Positions 1 through 5,700 of a DNA stretch of 5,700 bases are shown in pieces (the first letter of the stretch is position 1; each line of letters begins with the position of its first letter). The DNA is from an uncultured Ruminococcus sp. (GTDB taxonomy: Bacteria; Bacillota; Clostridia; Oscillospirales; CAG-272). Below the pieces are notes generated by a model. That model ran no database searches. It was given only the letters and a program-made list of their open reading frames with translations, and was not told the origin of the DNA. The position numbers were made by a program, and so were the translations under genes. The DNA is taken from the NCBI GenBank assembly GCA_902783705.1, contig CACZSA010000086.1, positions 1 to 5,700 on the forward strand. The letters are read 5' to 3'.

Positions 1-359
1 ACGGCGAGCACGGCGGTGCAGAGAGAGCGGATGCCTCCCCTGCCCTCCTCGCGGTCGCGGTTCCAGAAGAGACAGCGCACGAGCAGGAGCAAGGGCAGAA
101 CGTAGACCGCCATGCCGAACAGGCCCGCGAGCACATCCCGGATGCCCCGTCCGACGACGCCCTCGTCCACGATCACGCAGACCGCGAGCAGGACGGCGAC
201 GGCGGCAAGAATGTAGGGCGTGAGCTGCGCGAGAAAGGAGTTCTCGTCCGGCTTGCGCACGGTATTCTGCTTCGACGCGGTTTTCTTCGTCTTCGCGCCG
301 GAGGTTTTTTGCTTGGTTTCGGTTTTCCCGGAAGATTTGGTATTCTTCGTCTTCGGCAT
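1..359 (-). CDS. ftsK: FtsK/SpoIIIE-type DNA translocase, N-terminal part (cut by the left window edge)
   Basis: The reading frame starts at the ATG at 359-357 and stays open to the window edge, giving 119 complete residues. Residues 1-44 are a hydrophilic tail rich in Lys, Thr and Ser. A first membrane segment covers about residues 46-64. A short linker (DEGVVGRGIRDVLAGLFG) leads into a second membrane segment at about 77-98, and after a charged loop a third begins near 111. This tail, the GVVG...GLFG linker and the closely spaced helices are typical of the membrane domain of FtsK/SpoIIIE, the hexameric ATP-driven pump that moves chromosomal DNA through the division or sporulation septum. 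The motor and gamma domains, which would prove the assignment, lie outside the window. The start is supported by AAAGGA six bases upstream and by a promoter at 441-469. An unrelated membrane protein with a basic tail is possible but less likely. Confidence 0.8.
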   Translation of the reverse strand, partial: MPKTKNTKSSGKTETKQKTSGAKTKKTASKQNTVRKPDENSFLAQLTPYILAAVAVLLAVCVIVDEGVVGRGIRDVLAGLFGMAVYVLPLLLLVRCLFWNRDREEGRGGIRSLCTAVLA

Positions 360-365
360 GTCGGT

Positions 366-371
366 TCCTTT
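366..371 (-). promoter_or_regulatory. Ribosome binding site of ftsK
   Basis: On the minus strand AAAGGA lies six bases before the ATG at 359. It supports that start, and no competing in-frame start is seen nearby. Confidence 0.7.
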
Positions 372-419
372 CCGGAGAATTCTGATCTATGTGAGAATGG
401 TGGATTTTGAAAAACAAGC

Positions 420-433
420 GGCGACACATCGCC
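420..433 (-). other. Short inverted repeat at the predicted 5' end of the ftsK mRNA
   Basis: The minus strand reads GGCGA-TGTG-TCGCC, a perfect 5-bp inverted repeat with a 4-base loop. The transcription start predicted from the -10 box is near 434, so the repeat would form a stem-loop at or within a base or two of the RNA 5' end. It could protect the mRNA from 5' decay or act as a protein-binding site. The repeat is seen directly; any function is inferred, and a 5-bp repeat can occur by chance. Confidence 0.35.
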
Positions 434-440
434 AATATAT

Positions 441-469
441 ATTATACCATAATAGAATGAAAATTACAA
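441..469 (-). promoter_or_regulatory. Sigma-70/sigma-A promoter with extended -10, driving ftsK
   Basis: The minus strand carries TTGTAA (464-469, four of six consensus matches), a 17-base spacer, and a perfect TATAAT (441-446). The -10 box is preceded by TGG, which makes an extended -10. The predicted start site is near 434, leaving a leader of about 75 bases before the ftsK ATG. The -35 box begins only three bases after the U-tract of the upstream terminator, so ftsK is separated from the exoA operon and has its own promoter. Confidence 0.82.
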
Positions 470-472
470 GAC

Positions 473-510
473 AAAAAGCGGAAAAGGAGAAAACTTTTCC
501 CCTTTTCCGC
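473..510 (-). terminator. Intrinsic terminator of the ABC exporter-exoA operon
   Basis: The RNA of the minus strand can form a stem of 14 base pairs (478-491 with 497-510). Its outer part is GCGGAAAAGG paired with CCTTTTCCGC, its inner part GGAA with TTCT including one G-U pair, and the loop is five bases. The stem is followed directly by TTTTT (477-473). It lies 28 bases past the exoA stop codon and has the classic shape of a Rho-independent terminator. On the plus strand no comparable U-tract follows, so it appears one-directional. Confidence 0.9.
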
Positions 511-538
511 ATGGATTTTTCGCCCGGATTCCCCCGGA

Positions 539-1297
539 TCACTCCGAAAGCGTCAGCCCGACCGGGCAGTGGTCGCTGCCGAGAATCTCCGGATAGATCC
601 GCGCCTCGGCGATCCGGTCCCGGAGACGGTCGGAGGCGATGAAGTAATCGATGCGCCATCCGGTGTTCCGCTCGCGGGCCTTGAACATGTAGGACCACCA
701 GGTATAGGCATCCTTTTTGTCCGGGTAAGTGTAGCGGTAGGTGTCGGTGAATCCCGCCGCGAGCAGATCGGTCATCTTGCCGCGCTCCTCGTAGGTGAAC
801 CCCGCGTTGCCGATGTTCGACTTCGCATTCTTGATGTCGATCTCCTCGTGCGCGACGTTGAGGTCCCCGCACAGCACGACGGGCTTTTCCCGGTCCAGCA
901 CCGTGAGGTAGGCTCTCAGATCGTCCTCGAAGACCATCCGGTAGTCGAGGCGGGTGAGCTCGCGCTGGACGTTCGGCGTGTAGGAGTTGACGAGATACAG
1001 GTCTCCGAAGTCGAGCGTGATGAGCCGCCCTTCGTCGTTGTATTTCCCGTCGATGCCGTAGAGAACGGCCTTCGGCTCCCGGCGCGTGAAGACGGCGGTC
1101 CCGGAATAGCCCTTCTTCTCCGCGCTCGAATAATAGACCCGGTATCCGGCCTCGCTCCGGTCAAAATCCGCCTGCCCGGGCTGCATTTTCGTCTCCTGGA
1201 TGCAAAAGACGTCCGCGTCCACGGCATCGAAGAAATCCCCGAAGCCCTTGGTCAGAACGGACCGGAATCCGTTGACATTCCACGATACGAATTTCAT
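539..1297 (-). CDS. exoA: Exodeoxyribonuclease III / AP endonuclease (ExoA family)
   Basis: The 252-residue protein cleaves DNA 5' of abasic sites and has 3' exonuclease and 3'-repair activities in this family; it acts in cytoplasmic base excision repair. All family motifs are visible: N7 in SWNVNG, E35 in CIQETK (metal ligand), Y106 in NSYTPN, D145 and N147 in GDLNVAH, the WRIDYF block at 214-219, and the catalytic D242-H243 pair in GSDHCPVG. The length matches Bacillus subtilis ExoA. The frame is open upstream of the ATG at 1297, but the protein begins at the conserved MKFVSWNVNG and has a strong AAGGAGG nine bases before that ATG, so the longer reading frame is rejected. The gene lies 14 bases after the second ABC gene and is probably co-transcribed and translationally coupled with it. 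A terminator follows the stop. Confidence 0.97.
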   Translation of the reverse strand: MKFVSWNVNGFRSVLTKGFGDFFDAVDADVFCIQETKMQPGQADFDRSEAGYRVYYSSAEKKGYSGTAVFTRREPKAVLYGIDGKYNDEGRLITLDFGDLYLVNSYTPNVQRELTRLDYRMVFEDDLRAYLTVLDREKPVVLCGDLNVAHEEIDIKNAKSNIGNAGFTYEERGKMTDLLAAGFTDTYRYTYPDKKDAYTWWSYMFKARERNTGWRIDYFIASDRLRDRIAEARIYPEILGSDHCPVGLTLSE

Positions 1298-1306
1298 CGG
1301 TTCTTC

Positions 1307-1313
1307 CCTCCTT
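1307..1313 (-). promoter_or_regulatory. Ribosome binding site of exoA, overlapping the stop codon of the ABC gene
   Basis: On the minus strand AAGGAGG lies nine bases before the exoA ATG. Its first two bases are the last two of the TAA stop codon (1314-1312) of the preceding ABC gene. A ribosome finishing the exporter subunit therefore sits on the exoA ribosome binding site, an arrangement commonly linked to translational coupling. It also fixes the exoA start. Confidence 0.88.
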
Positions 1314-3219
1314 ATTCGAGCTCGAATGCGCCCGTGTAGAGCTGGTAGTACGTTCCGCGCTCGGCGATCAGCTTGTCGTGCGAGCCGCGTTCGATGATCC
1401 GCCCGTGGTCGAGCACCATGATGACGTCCGAGTTCATGACGGTCGAGAGGCGGTGCGCGATGACGAACACCGTGCGGCCCTCCATCAGGCTGTCCATGCC
1501 GCGGGAAACGATGGCCTCCGTGCGGGTGTCGATCGAGGAGGTCGCCTCGTCCATGATGAGCACCGGCGGATCGGCTACGGCTGCCCGGGCGATCGCGATG
1601 AGCTGGCGCTGGCCCTGCGAGAGGTTCGCGCCGTTGTTGGTGAGCTCGGTCGAATAGCCCTCCGGCAGACGGGTGATGAAATCGTCCGCCCCGGCGAGCT
1701 TCGCGGCCTCCATGCACTCCTCGTCCGTCGCGTCGAGGCGTCCGTAGCGGATGTTCTCGAGCACCGTGCCGGAGAAGAGGCTCGTATCCTGCAGAACGAT
1801 CCCGAGGGAGCGGCGCAGATCGGCCTTTTTGATCTTGTTGATGTTGATGCCGTCATAGCGGATCTTTCCGTCCGCGATGTCGTAGAAGCGGTTGATAAGG
1901 TTGGTGATCGTGGTCTTGCCGGCACCCGTCGCGCCGACGAAGGCCACCTTCTGACCGGGCTCGGCGTAGACCGTGACGTCGGTCAGGACCTGCTTCTCGC
2001 CGTCGTAGGAGAAGTCCACGTCGGTGAGGCGGACGTCGCCCGCGAGAGGCGTATAGGTCGTCGTGCCGTCGCCGTGCGGATGCTTCCACGCCCAGTGACC
2101 GGTGTGCTCCGCGGTCTCCTCGATGGAGCCGTCGTCATGCACCTTCGTGTTCACGAGCGTCACGTAGCCCTCGTCCTTCTCAGGCTCCTCGTCGATGAGG
2201 GAGAAGACACGGTCCGCGCCCGCCATGCCCATGACGATCGAATTGATCTGCTGGGAGAGGTTGTTGACGTTCCCGGTGAACTGCTTCGCCATGTTGAGGA
2301 ACGGGACGATGATCGAAATGCTGATCGGCAGGCCGGAGAGCGAGAAGTTCGGAGCCCCGGAGAGGAGCAGCGCGCCGCCGACAATCGCGACGAGCACGTA
2401 GAGCACGTTGCCGATGTTGCCGATGACCGGGCCGAGGGTGTTGGCGTAAGCGTGCGCCTTGAAGCTGTCCTCGCAGAGTGCTTCGTTGAGGCGCTCAAAG
2501 TCCGCCTTGGCCTCCTCCTCGCGGCAGAAGACCTTGACGACCTTCTGACCGTTCATGATCTCCTGGACGTAGCCCTCGGCCTTGCCCATGGACTGCTGCT
2601 GACGGCGGAAGAACTTCGCGGAGCCGCCCCCGAATTTCTTCGAGACAAGGACCATCGCGACGACGCCGAGCAGGATGAGGAGCGTCAGCCACCCGCAGTA
2701 CCAGATCATGATCGAGAGCACCGTCGCGATGATGACGCCGGAGCGCAGGATCTGCGGCAGGGACTGTGACACGAGCTGGCGCATGGTGTCGATGTCGTTG
2801 GTATAATAGCTCATGATGTCCCCCGCCCGGTGGGTGTCGAAGTACCGGATCGGGAGGTCCTGCATGTGGTCGAACATGGTCTTGCGCATCTTGCAGAGGA
2901 AGCCCTGCGTGACGTAGGCAAGAATGAGCTGGTCCGCGATCATGAGCAGGATCGAGAGGACGTAGAGAACGATGAGGATCGCGATGAGCGGCATGATCTC
3001 CGCCTTCGCCGAGAGCCAGTCTCCGCTCTCGACCCATTTCTCGATGATCGCGATGATCCTCTGCTGAAAGAGCGCGGGGATCGAGGAGACGGCGGAGGAG
3101 AAGAGGATCCCCACGACCGTCACGGGAGCGAGGACCGGGAAATAGCCGAACAGCATCCTGAGAAGCCGTCCGATCACGCCCTTGCGCGGTTTAGTCCTGA
3201 TGTTCGCCGGATTCGCCAT
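1312..3219 (-). CDS. ABC exporter half-transporter, catalytic-site subunit (BmrD/LmrD/TM288-like)
   Basis: This 635-residue protein is a membrane domain fused to an ATPase domain. About six membrane helices lie in residues 25-330 (clear ones near 28-48, 77-100, 160-192 and 268-310). The ATPase domain has A-loop Y405, Walker A GATGAGKTT (429-437), Q-loop Q477, Walker B LIMDE with catalytic E558, D-loop SSID and switch H589. Its Walker A/B half-site looks fully active. Its signature is LSQGQ (533-537) rather than LSGGQ, and it would face the degenerate nucleotide site of the partner. An unusually long linker of about 40 residues, rich in His and Trp (351-393), separates the two domains. It would pair with the product of the gene just upstream, which it overlaps by 29 bp, as an inner-membrane exporter. 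In studied relatives the substrates are drugs, dyes or other amphipathic compounds; the substrate here cannot be read from sequence. AGGAGG eight bases upstream supports the start. Confidence 0.93.
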   Translation of the reverse strand: MANPANIRTKPRKGVIGRLLRMLFGYFPVLAPVTVVGILFSSAVSSIPALFQQRIIAIIEKWVESGDWLSAKAEIMPLIAILIVLYVLSILLMIADQLILAYVTQGFLCKMRKTMFDHMQDLPIRYFDTHRAGDIMSYYTNDIDTMRQLVSQSLPQILRSGVIIATVLSIMIWYCGWLTLLILLGVVAMVLVSKKFGGGSAKFFRRQQQSMGKAEGYVQEIMNGQKVVKVFCREEEAKADFERLNEALCEDSFKAHAYANTLGPVIGNIGNVLYVLVAIVGGALLLSGAPNFSLSGLPISISIIVPFLNMAKQFTGNVNNLSQQINSIVMGMAGADRVFSLIDEEPEKDEGYVTLVNTKVHDDGSIEETAEHTGHWAWKHPHGDGTTTYTPLAGDVRLTDVDFSYDGEKQVLTDVTVYAEPGQKVAFVGATGAGKTTITNLINRFYDIADGKIRYDGININKIKKADLRRSLGIVLQDTSLFSGTVLENIRYGRLDATDEECMEAAKLAGADDFITRLPEGYSTELTNNGANLSQGQRQLIAIARAAVADPPVLIMDEATSSIDTRTEAIVSRGMDSLMEGRTVFVIAHRLSTVMNSDVIMVLDHGRIIERGSHDKLIAERGTYYQLYTGAFELE

Positions 3220-4954
3220 TCTGTCCGCCTCCTCTCGTCTGTTGTTCGTAAACCTCGCGGTAAATATCGCTGCGCCGGATCAGCTCGTCGTGCGTGCCGA
3301 CGTCCGCGATCCGTCCGTTGTCCATGACGACGATCTTGTCGGCCTGCTCGACGGACGCGATGCGCTGCGCGATGATGATTTTCGTGGTCTCAGGGATGTA
3401 TTCGGCAAATCCGCGGCGGATCAGGGCGTCGGTCTTGGTGTCGACTGCGCTTGTCGAGTCGTCGAGGATCAGCACCTTCGGCTTTTTCAAGAGCGCCCGC
3501 GCGATGCAGAGCCGCTGCTTCTGACCGCCGGAGACGTTCGTGCCGCCCTGCTCGATCATGGTGTCGTAGCCGTCGGGGAACGAGGCGACAAAGTCATGCG
3601 CCTGCGCGAGACGGCACGCTTCCTCGATCTCCTCGTCCGTCGCGTTCTTGTTGCCCCAGCGGAGGTTCTCCCGGATCGTGCCGGAGAAGAGCATGTTCTT
3701 CTGCAGCACCACTGCCACGGAGTCGCGCAGGACGGTGAGGTCGTACTCCCGCACGTCGCGCCCGCCGAGCTTCACCGATCCGACCGTCGTATCGTACAGG
3801 CGGGGGATCAGCTGAATGAGCGTGGACTTCGACGATCCGGTACCGCCGATGATGCCGACGGTCTCGCCGGAGCCGATGTGCAGATCGATATTCTCAAGCG
3901 CATACCGCTCCGCCGACGCCGAATACTTGAAGCTGACGCCCTCGAAGTCGACCGAGCCGTCCTTCACCGTCATGACGGGATTCTCCGGATTCGTCAGCGC
4001 GCTTTCCTCGTCGAGGACCTCGGCAATGCGGCGCACGGATTCCGCGGAGATCGTGATCATGACGTAGAGCATCGAGAGCATCATCAGGGACATAAGGATC
4101 TGCACGCCGTAGGTGAGTATCGCGGAGAGCTGGCCCACGCCGAGGCTCGATCCGGTCGAGGAGATGATGAGCCGGGAGCCGACGAGCATGATGAAGACCA
4201 TGTTGAAGTACAGGCAGATCTGCATGAGCGGGTTGTTCCACGCGACGATCTGCTCGGCCCGGGTGAAGTCGCGGCGGATGTCCTCGGCGGCCGTGCCGAA
4301 TTTCCGCTTCTCGTATTCCTCGCGGACGAAGCCCTTGACCGTGCGCATCGCCATGACGTTCTCTTCGATGGATTCGTTGAGGCGGTCATACTTGCGGAAC
4401 ACCGCGCGGAAGGTGGGCATGGCGAGCTTTGCGATGATGAGGAGCCCGGCGACGAGGAACGGAATGACAACAACGAAGGTCCCGGCGAGCGGTCCGCCCA
4501 TGTAGAAGCCCATGATGACCGAGAAGATCAGCATGAGGGGCGAACGGATCGCGCCGCGGATGATCATCATGAACGCCATCTGGACGTTCGTGACGTCGGT
4601 GGTCATGCGGGTGACGAGGGAGGCGGAGGAGAAGCGGTCGATGTTCTCGAACGAAAAGTCCTGCACGCGGGCGAAGAGGTCGCGCCTGAGGTTCTTCGCG
4701 AATCCCGAGGACGCTCTCGCCGCCGTAAATCCCGCCGCGCCGCCGCACGCCATGGAGACGAGGGCCAGGCAGAAGAGGACGATTCCGTTCTTCACGATCT
4801 TCTCCATCTCGCACCCCGCGTTGATCTCGTTGATGAGATTCGCGATGATGAAGGGCATGAGACATTCGATCGCCGCCTCGCCGAGCATGAATACGGGTGT
4901 GATGAAGGTGACGAGCCGGTACTCGCCGATACACCGCGCAAGTCGTTTCAGCAT
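3191..4954 (-). CDS. ABC exporter half-transporter, degenerate-site subunit (BmrC/LmrC/TM287-like)
   Basis: This 587-residue protein is the first gene of the operon and the partner of the 635-residue subunit. Membrane helices occupy about residues 15-305. The ATPase domain shows A-loop Y344, Walker A GGTGSSKS (370-377, with Ser in place of the last Gly), Q-loop Q418, signature VSGGQ (474-478), Walker B LILDD with D499 where the catalytic Glu normally stands, and Gln530 in place of the switch His. These substitutions mark a non-hydrolysing site, as in the corresponding subunits of TM287/288, LmrCD and BmrCD. Its near-consensus signature completes the active site of the partner. The length is close to that of BmrC. 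The ATG at 4954 is the only reasonable start, since MLKRL...EYR is the usual family N-terminus. The ribosome binding site is weak: GAAAGGTG, with its AGG about 13 bases upstream. The C-terminal tail (RGGGQNGESGEHQD) is encoded by the region that carries the next gene's ribosome binding site and start. Confidence 0.93.
   Translation of the reverse strand: MLKRLARCIGEYRLVTFITPVFMLGEAAIECLMPFIIANLINEINAGCEMEKIVKNGIVLFCLALVSMACGGAAGFTAARASSGFAKNLRRDLFARVQDFSFENIDRFSSASLVTRMTTDVTNVQMAFMMIIRGAIRSPLMLIFSVIMGFYMGGPLAGTFVVVIPFLVAGLLIIAKLAMPTFRAVFRKYDRLNESIEENVMAMRTVKGFVREEYEKRKFGTAAEDIRRDFTRAEQIVAWNNPLMQICLYFNMVFIMLVGSRLIISSTGSSLGVGQLSAILTYGVQILMSLMMLSMLYVMITISAESVRRIAEVLDEESALTNPENPVMTVKDGSVDFEGVSFKYSASAERYALENIDLHIGSGETVGIIGGTGSSKSTLIQLIPRLYDTTVGSVKLGGRDVREYDLTVLRDSVAVVLQKNMLFSGTIRENLRWGNKNATDEEIEEACRLAQAHDFVASFPDGYDTMIEQGGTNVSGGQKQRLCIARALLKKPKVLILDDSTSAVDTKTDALIRRGFAEYIPETTKIIIAQRIASVEQADKIVVMDNGRIADVGTHDELIRRSDIYREVYEQQTRGGGQNGESGEHQD
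3228..3233 (-). promoter_or_regulatory. Ribosome binding site of the second ABC gene, inside the first
   Basis: AGGAGG on the minus strand lies eight bases before the ATG at 3219 and inside the coding sequence of the first subunit, where it encodes part of its Arg-Gly-Gly-Gly tail. The two genes overlap by 29 bases in different frames, which favours coupled and balanced synthesis of the two subunits. Confidence 0.85.
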
Positions 4955-4999
4955 GTGGGATGTGACACCTTTCTCTGAGAGTACGGATAATCTGACGAT

Positions 5000-5025
5000 T
5001 TCCCCTTATTATACGCGAAGGGGAA
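5000..5025 (-). promoter_or_regulatory. Putative operator: inverted repeat around the -10 box of the exporter promoter
   Basis: The minus strand reads TTCCCCTT, ten bases, then AAGGGGAA, a perfect 8-bp inverted repeat spanning 26 bp. One arm (5018-5025) lies in the promoter spacer, the -10 TATAAT is part of the loop, and the other arm (5000-5007) covers the predicted transcription start. Only the second arm would be transcribed, so it is not an RNA hairpin. Its placement fits a dimeric repressor site that blocks RNA polymerase, such as TetR, MarR or GntR-type regulators use for exporter genes. The regulator is not encoded in the window. The repeat is seen directly; its role is inferred. Confidence 0.6.
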
Positions 5026-5036
5026 GGATCTGTCAA
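5008..5036 (-). promoter_or_regulatory. Consensus sigma-70/sigma-A promoter of the ABC exporter-exoA operon
   Basis: On the minus strand TTGACA (5031-5036) and TATAAT (5008-5013) both match the consensus at all six positions and are separated by exactly 17 bases. The predicted start is near 5001, which gives a leader of about 47 bases before the ATG at 4954. The transcript would run about 4.5 kb through both ABC genes and exoA to the terminator at 473-510. Such a strong promoter for an exporter suggests that it is either highly expressed or held off by a repressor. Confidence 0.92.
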
Positions 5037-5050
5037 TGGATAAACAGCAT

Positions 5051-5111
5051 AAAAAAGGAAGCCGGAACAGGAAAAATCCCTCCGAAGAGGGACTTTTCCG
5101 AATCTGTCCGG
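5051..5111 (-). terminator. Intrinsic terminator of the solute-binding protein gene, with UUCG tetraloop
   Basis: On the minus strand GGAAAAGTCCCTC pairs with GAGGGATTTTTCC (5070-5099, one G-U pair) around a TTCG loop closed by C-G, which is an exceptionally stable tetraloop. An outer helix, CCGGACA with TGTTCCGG, can form with one bulged base and a small internal loop (out to 5062-5111). A run of six T (5056-5051) follows five bases after the outer helix. The inner stem starts 16 bases after the stop codon at 5118-5116. It insulates the exporter promoter from read-through. Confidence 0.88.
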
Positions 5112-5115
5112 TTCA

Positions 5116-5700
5116 TCAATAATCGATCTTTTCGACGTTCTCAACGAGCTTCGCCATCACCTTTTCATAGACCTTCTTCTTGGACGCATAGGCAGACGAG
5201 AAGTTGCTGGACTTGGTGTTGTAGAGAATGTCGCGGATCAGGCTCTGGGAGATCGAGGACAGGCTGTAGGTGTGGATCCAGCCGAAGTCGATCTTGATGC
5301 CTGCCATCGCGATCTCGAGCATCTCGGAGGAGTCCGCGTCGCGCAGGTACTTGCCGTTCAGAACGACGTCATAGTACGCCGGGGTGACGTAACGGTAGCT
5401 GTCCGCCGCCATGGACTCGACCACCGCGCTGACCATCGCCGGATCCTGCACGGAAACCGGGATGCCGCCGATGGAGTACTGGTCGTGCTCGAACGTATAG
5501 TAGTGGTCCTGCTCTTCGTTCCACTTCGGAAGCGGGATCAGGCCGTAGGGGCTTTCCATGTCGCGGATCTGATCGGTGTGCATGATGCGCAGAGGCGTGA
5601 AGAGGATGCGGTCTTCGGAGAGCATCTGGGCGATGTCGTCCTGTTCCGGGTCACCGCCGGGAGCGGGCGGGCACCAGACGTATTCGCAGTCGACATAGTA
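5116..5700 (-). CDS. Extracellular solute-binding protein, family 1-like, C-terminal part (cut by the right window edge)
   Basis: The frame runs from the window edge to the TGA at 5118-5116, giving 194 residues with no start inside the window. The internal Met at 5625 is not the start, since the frame is open beyond it. The segment with PYGLIPLPKWNEEQDHYYT, followed by a hydrophobic turn, VVESMAADSYRYVTPAYYDVVL, KYLRDADSSEMLEIAM and DFGWIH, matches the C-terminal lobe of large clostridial lipoproteins annotated as carbohydrate-type ABC transporter substrate-binding proteins. These bind a sugar or other solute outside the membrane and pass it to a permease. The lipoprotein signal and the permease genes would be to the right, outside the window. 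The ligand cannot be told. The gene is the last of its transcript, with a terminator directly behind it, so it is independent of the exporter operon. Confidence 0.72.
   Translation of the reverse strand, partial: YYVDCEYVWCPPAPGGDPEQDDIAQMLSEDRILFTPLRIMHTDQIRDMESPYGLIPLPKWNEEQDHYYTFEHDQYSIGGIPVSVQDPAMVSAVVESMAADSYRYVTPAYYDVVLNGKYLRDADSSEMLEIAMAGIKIDFGWIHTYSLSSISQSLIRDILYNTKSSNFSSAYASKKKVYEKVMAKLVENVEKIDY

Noticed and set aside
220..642. A plus-strand open frame of 140 residues across the exoA-ftsK intergenic region
   Set aside because: It is antisense to the ftsK start and crosses the terminator and promoter of the minus strand; its composition is not protein-like and no ribosome binding site was seen.
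569..1339. A 256-residue open frame on the plus strand, antisense to exoA
   Set aside because: The minus strand here encodes ExoA with every catalytic motif intact; the antisense product has no family features.
1298..1717. A 140-residue N-terminal extension of ExoA
   Set aside because: The upstream part overlaps the ABC ATPase coding region and reads as low-complexity Arg/His/Gly-rich sequence. The conserved start MKFVSWNVNG has its own strong ribosome binding site.
1378..2769. A 463-residue open frame on the plus strand, antisense to the second ABC gene
   Set aside because: It has the same cause: high third-position GC on the coding strand removes stops from an antisense frame. The protein is Arg/Asp/Val-rich with no recognisable motif.
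3182..4978. A 598-residue open frame on the plus strand, antisense to the first ABC gene
   Set aside because: It mirrors the codon pattern of the GC-rich ABC gene on the other strand. The translation is low-complexity, rich in Asp, Glu, His and Arg, with no domain, and there is no ribosome binding site or promoter for it.
4955..5001. A possible attenuator or leader peptide before the exporter genes, as in Bacillus bmrBCD
   Set aside because: The predicted leader is only about 47 bases, with no terminator-like hairpin and no short open frame with a ribosome binding site.
1..5700. CRISPR arrays, insertion sequences, tRNA or rRNA genes, prophage or defence genes
   Set aside because: No direct repeat arrays, transposase motifs, cloverleaf-like segments or rRNA sequence were noticed, and almost the whole window is covered by the genes and signals listed.

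Overview
The window is a GC-rich bacterial chromosome segment in which every supported gene lies on the minus strand, so transcription runs from the right end to the left end. Ribosome binding sites are AGGAGG-like, the two promoters match the housekeeping sigma-70/sigma-A consensus, and the proteins resemble Firmicutes families: an ExoA-type AP endonuclease of 252 residues, a BmrCD/LmrCD-type heterodimeric ABC exporter, a SpoIIIE/FtsK-type N-terminus and a clostridial-type family 1 solute-binding protein. A GC-rich member of the Clostridia (for example an Oscillospiraceae or Lachnospiraceae relative) is the best guess. This rests on protein style and signals, not on a marker gene.

Layout, in transcription order from right to left. 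(1) 5116-5700: the C-terminal 194 residues of an extracellular solute-binding protein, cut by the window edge and closed by a strong terminator with a UUCG loop (5051-5111). (2) 4955-5050: a promoter with perfect TTGACA and TATAAT hexamers 17 bp apart. Its -10 box lies inside an 8-bp perfect inverted repeat that looks like an operator. (3) 4954 to 539: a compact three-gene operon. It encodes the degenerate-site subunit of an ABC exporter (587 aa), the catalytic-site subunit (635 aa, overlapping the first gene by 29 bp), and ExoA/exodeoxyribonuclease III (252 aa), whose Shine-Dalgarno sequence overlaps the stop codon of the exporter gene. (4) 473-510: an intrinsic terminator. Three bases after its U-tract comes an extended -10 promoter (441-469). 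(5) 359 to 1: the N-terminal 119 residues of an FtsK/SpoIIIE DNA translocase, running off the left edge.

How the genes fit together: the two ABC half-transporters carry complementary departures from consensus. Together they predict one ATP-hydrolysing site and one degenerate site, as in TM287/288, LmrCD and BmrCD, which typically export drugs or other hydrophobic compounds. exoA appears to be translated from the exporter mRNA, which places a base-excision-repair nuclease under the exporter promoter. No CRISPR array, mobile element, tRNA or rRNA was seen. The longest gene-free stretch is about 180 bp and is accounted for by terminators and promoters. I found no convincing entirely new system. 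The most interesting points are the putative operator across the exporter promoter and the coupling of exoA to the exporter.
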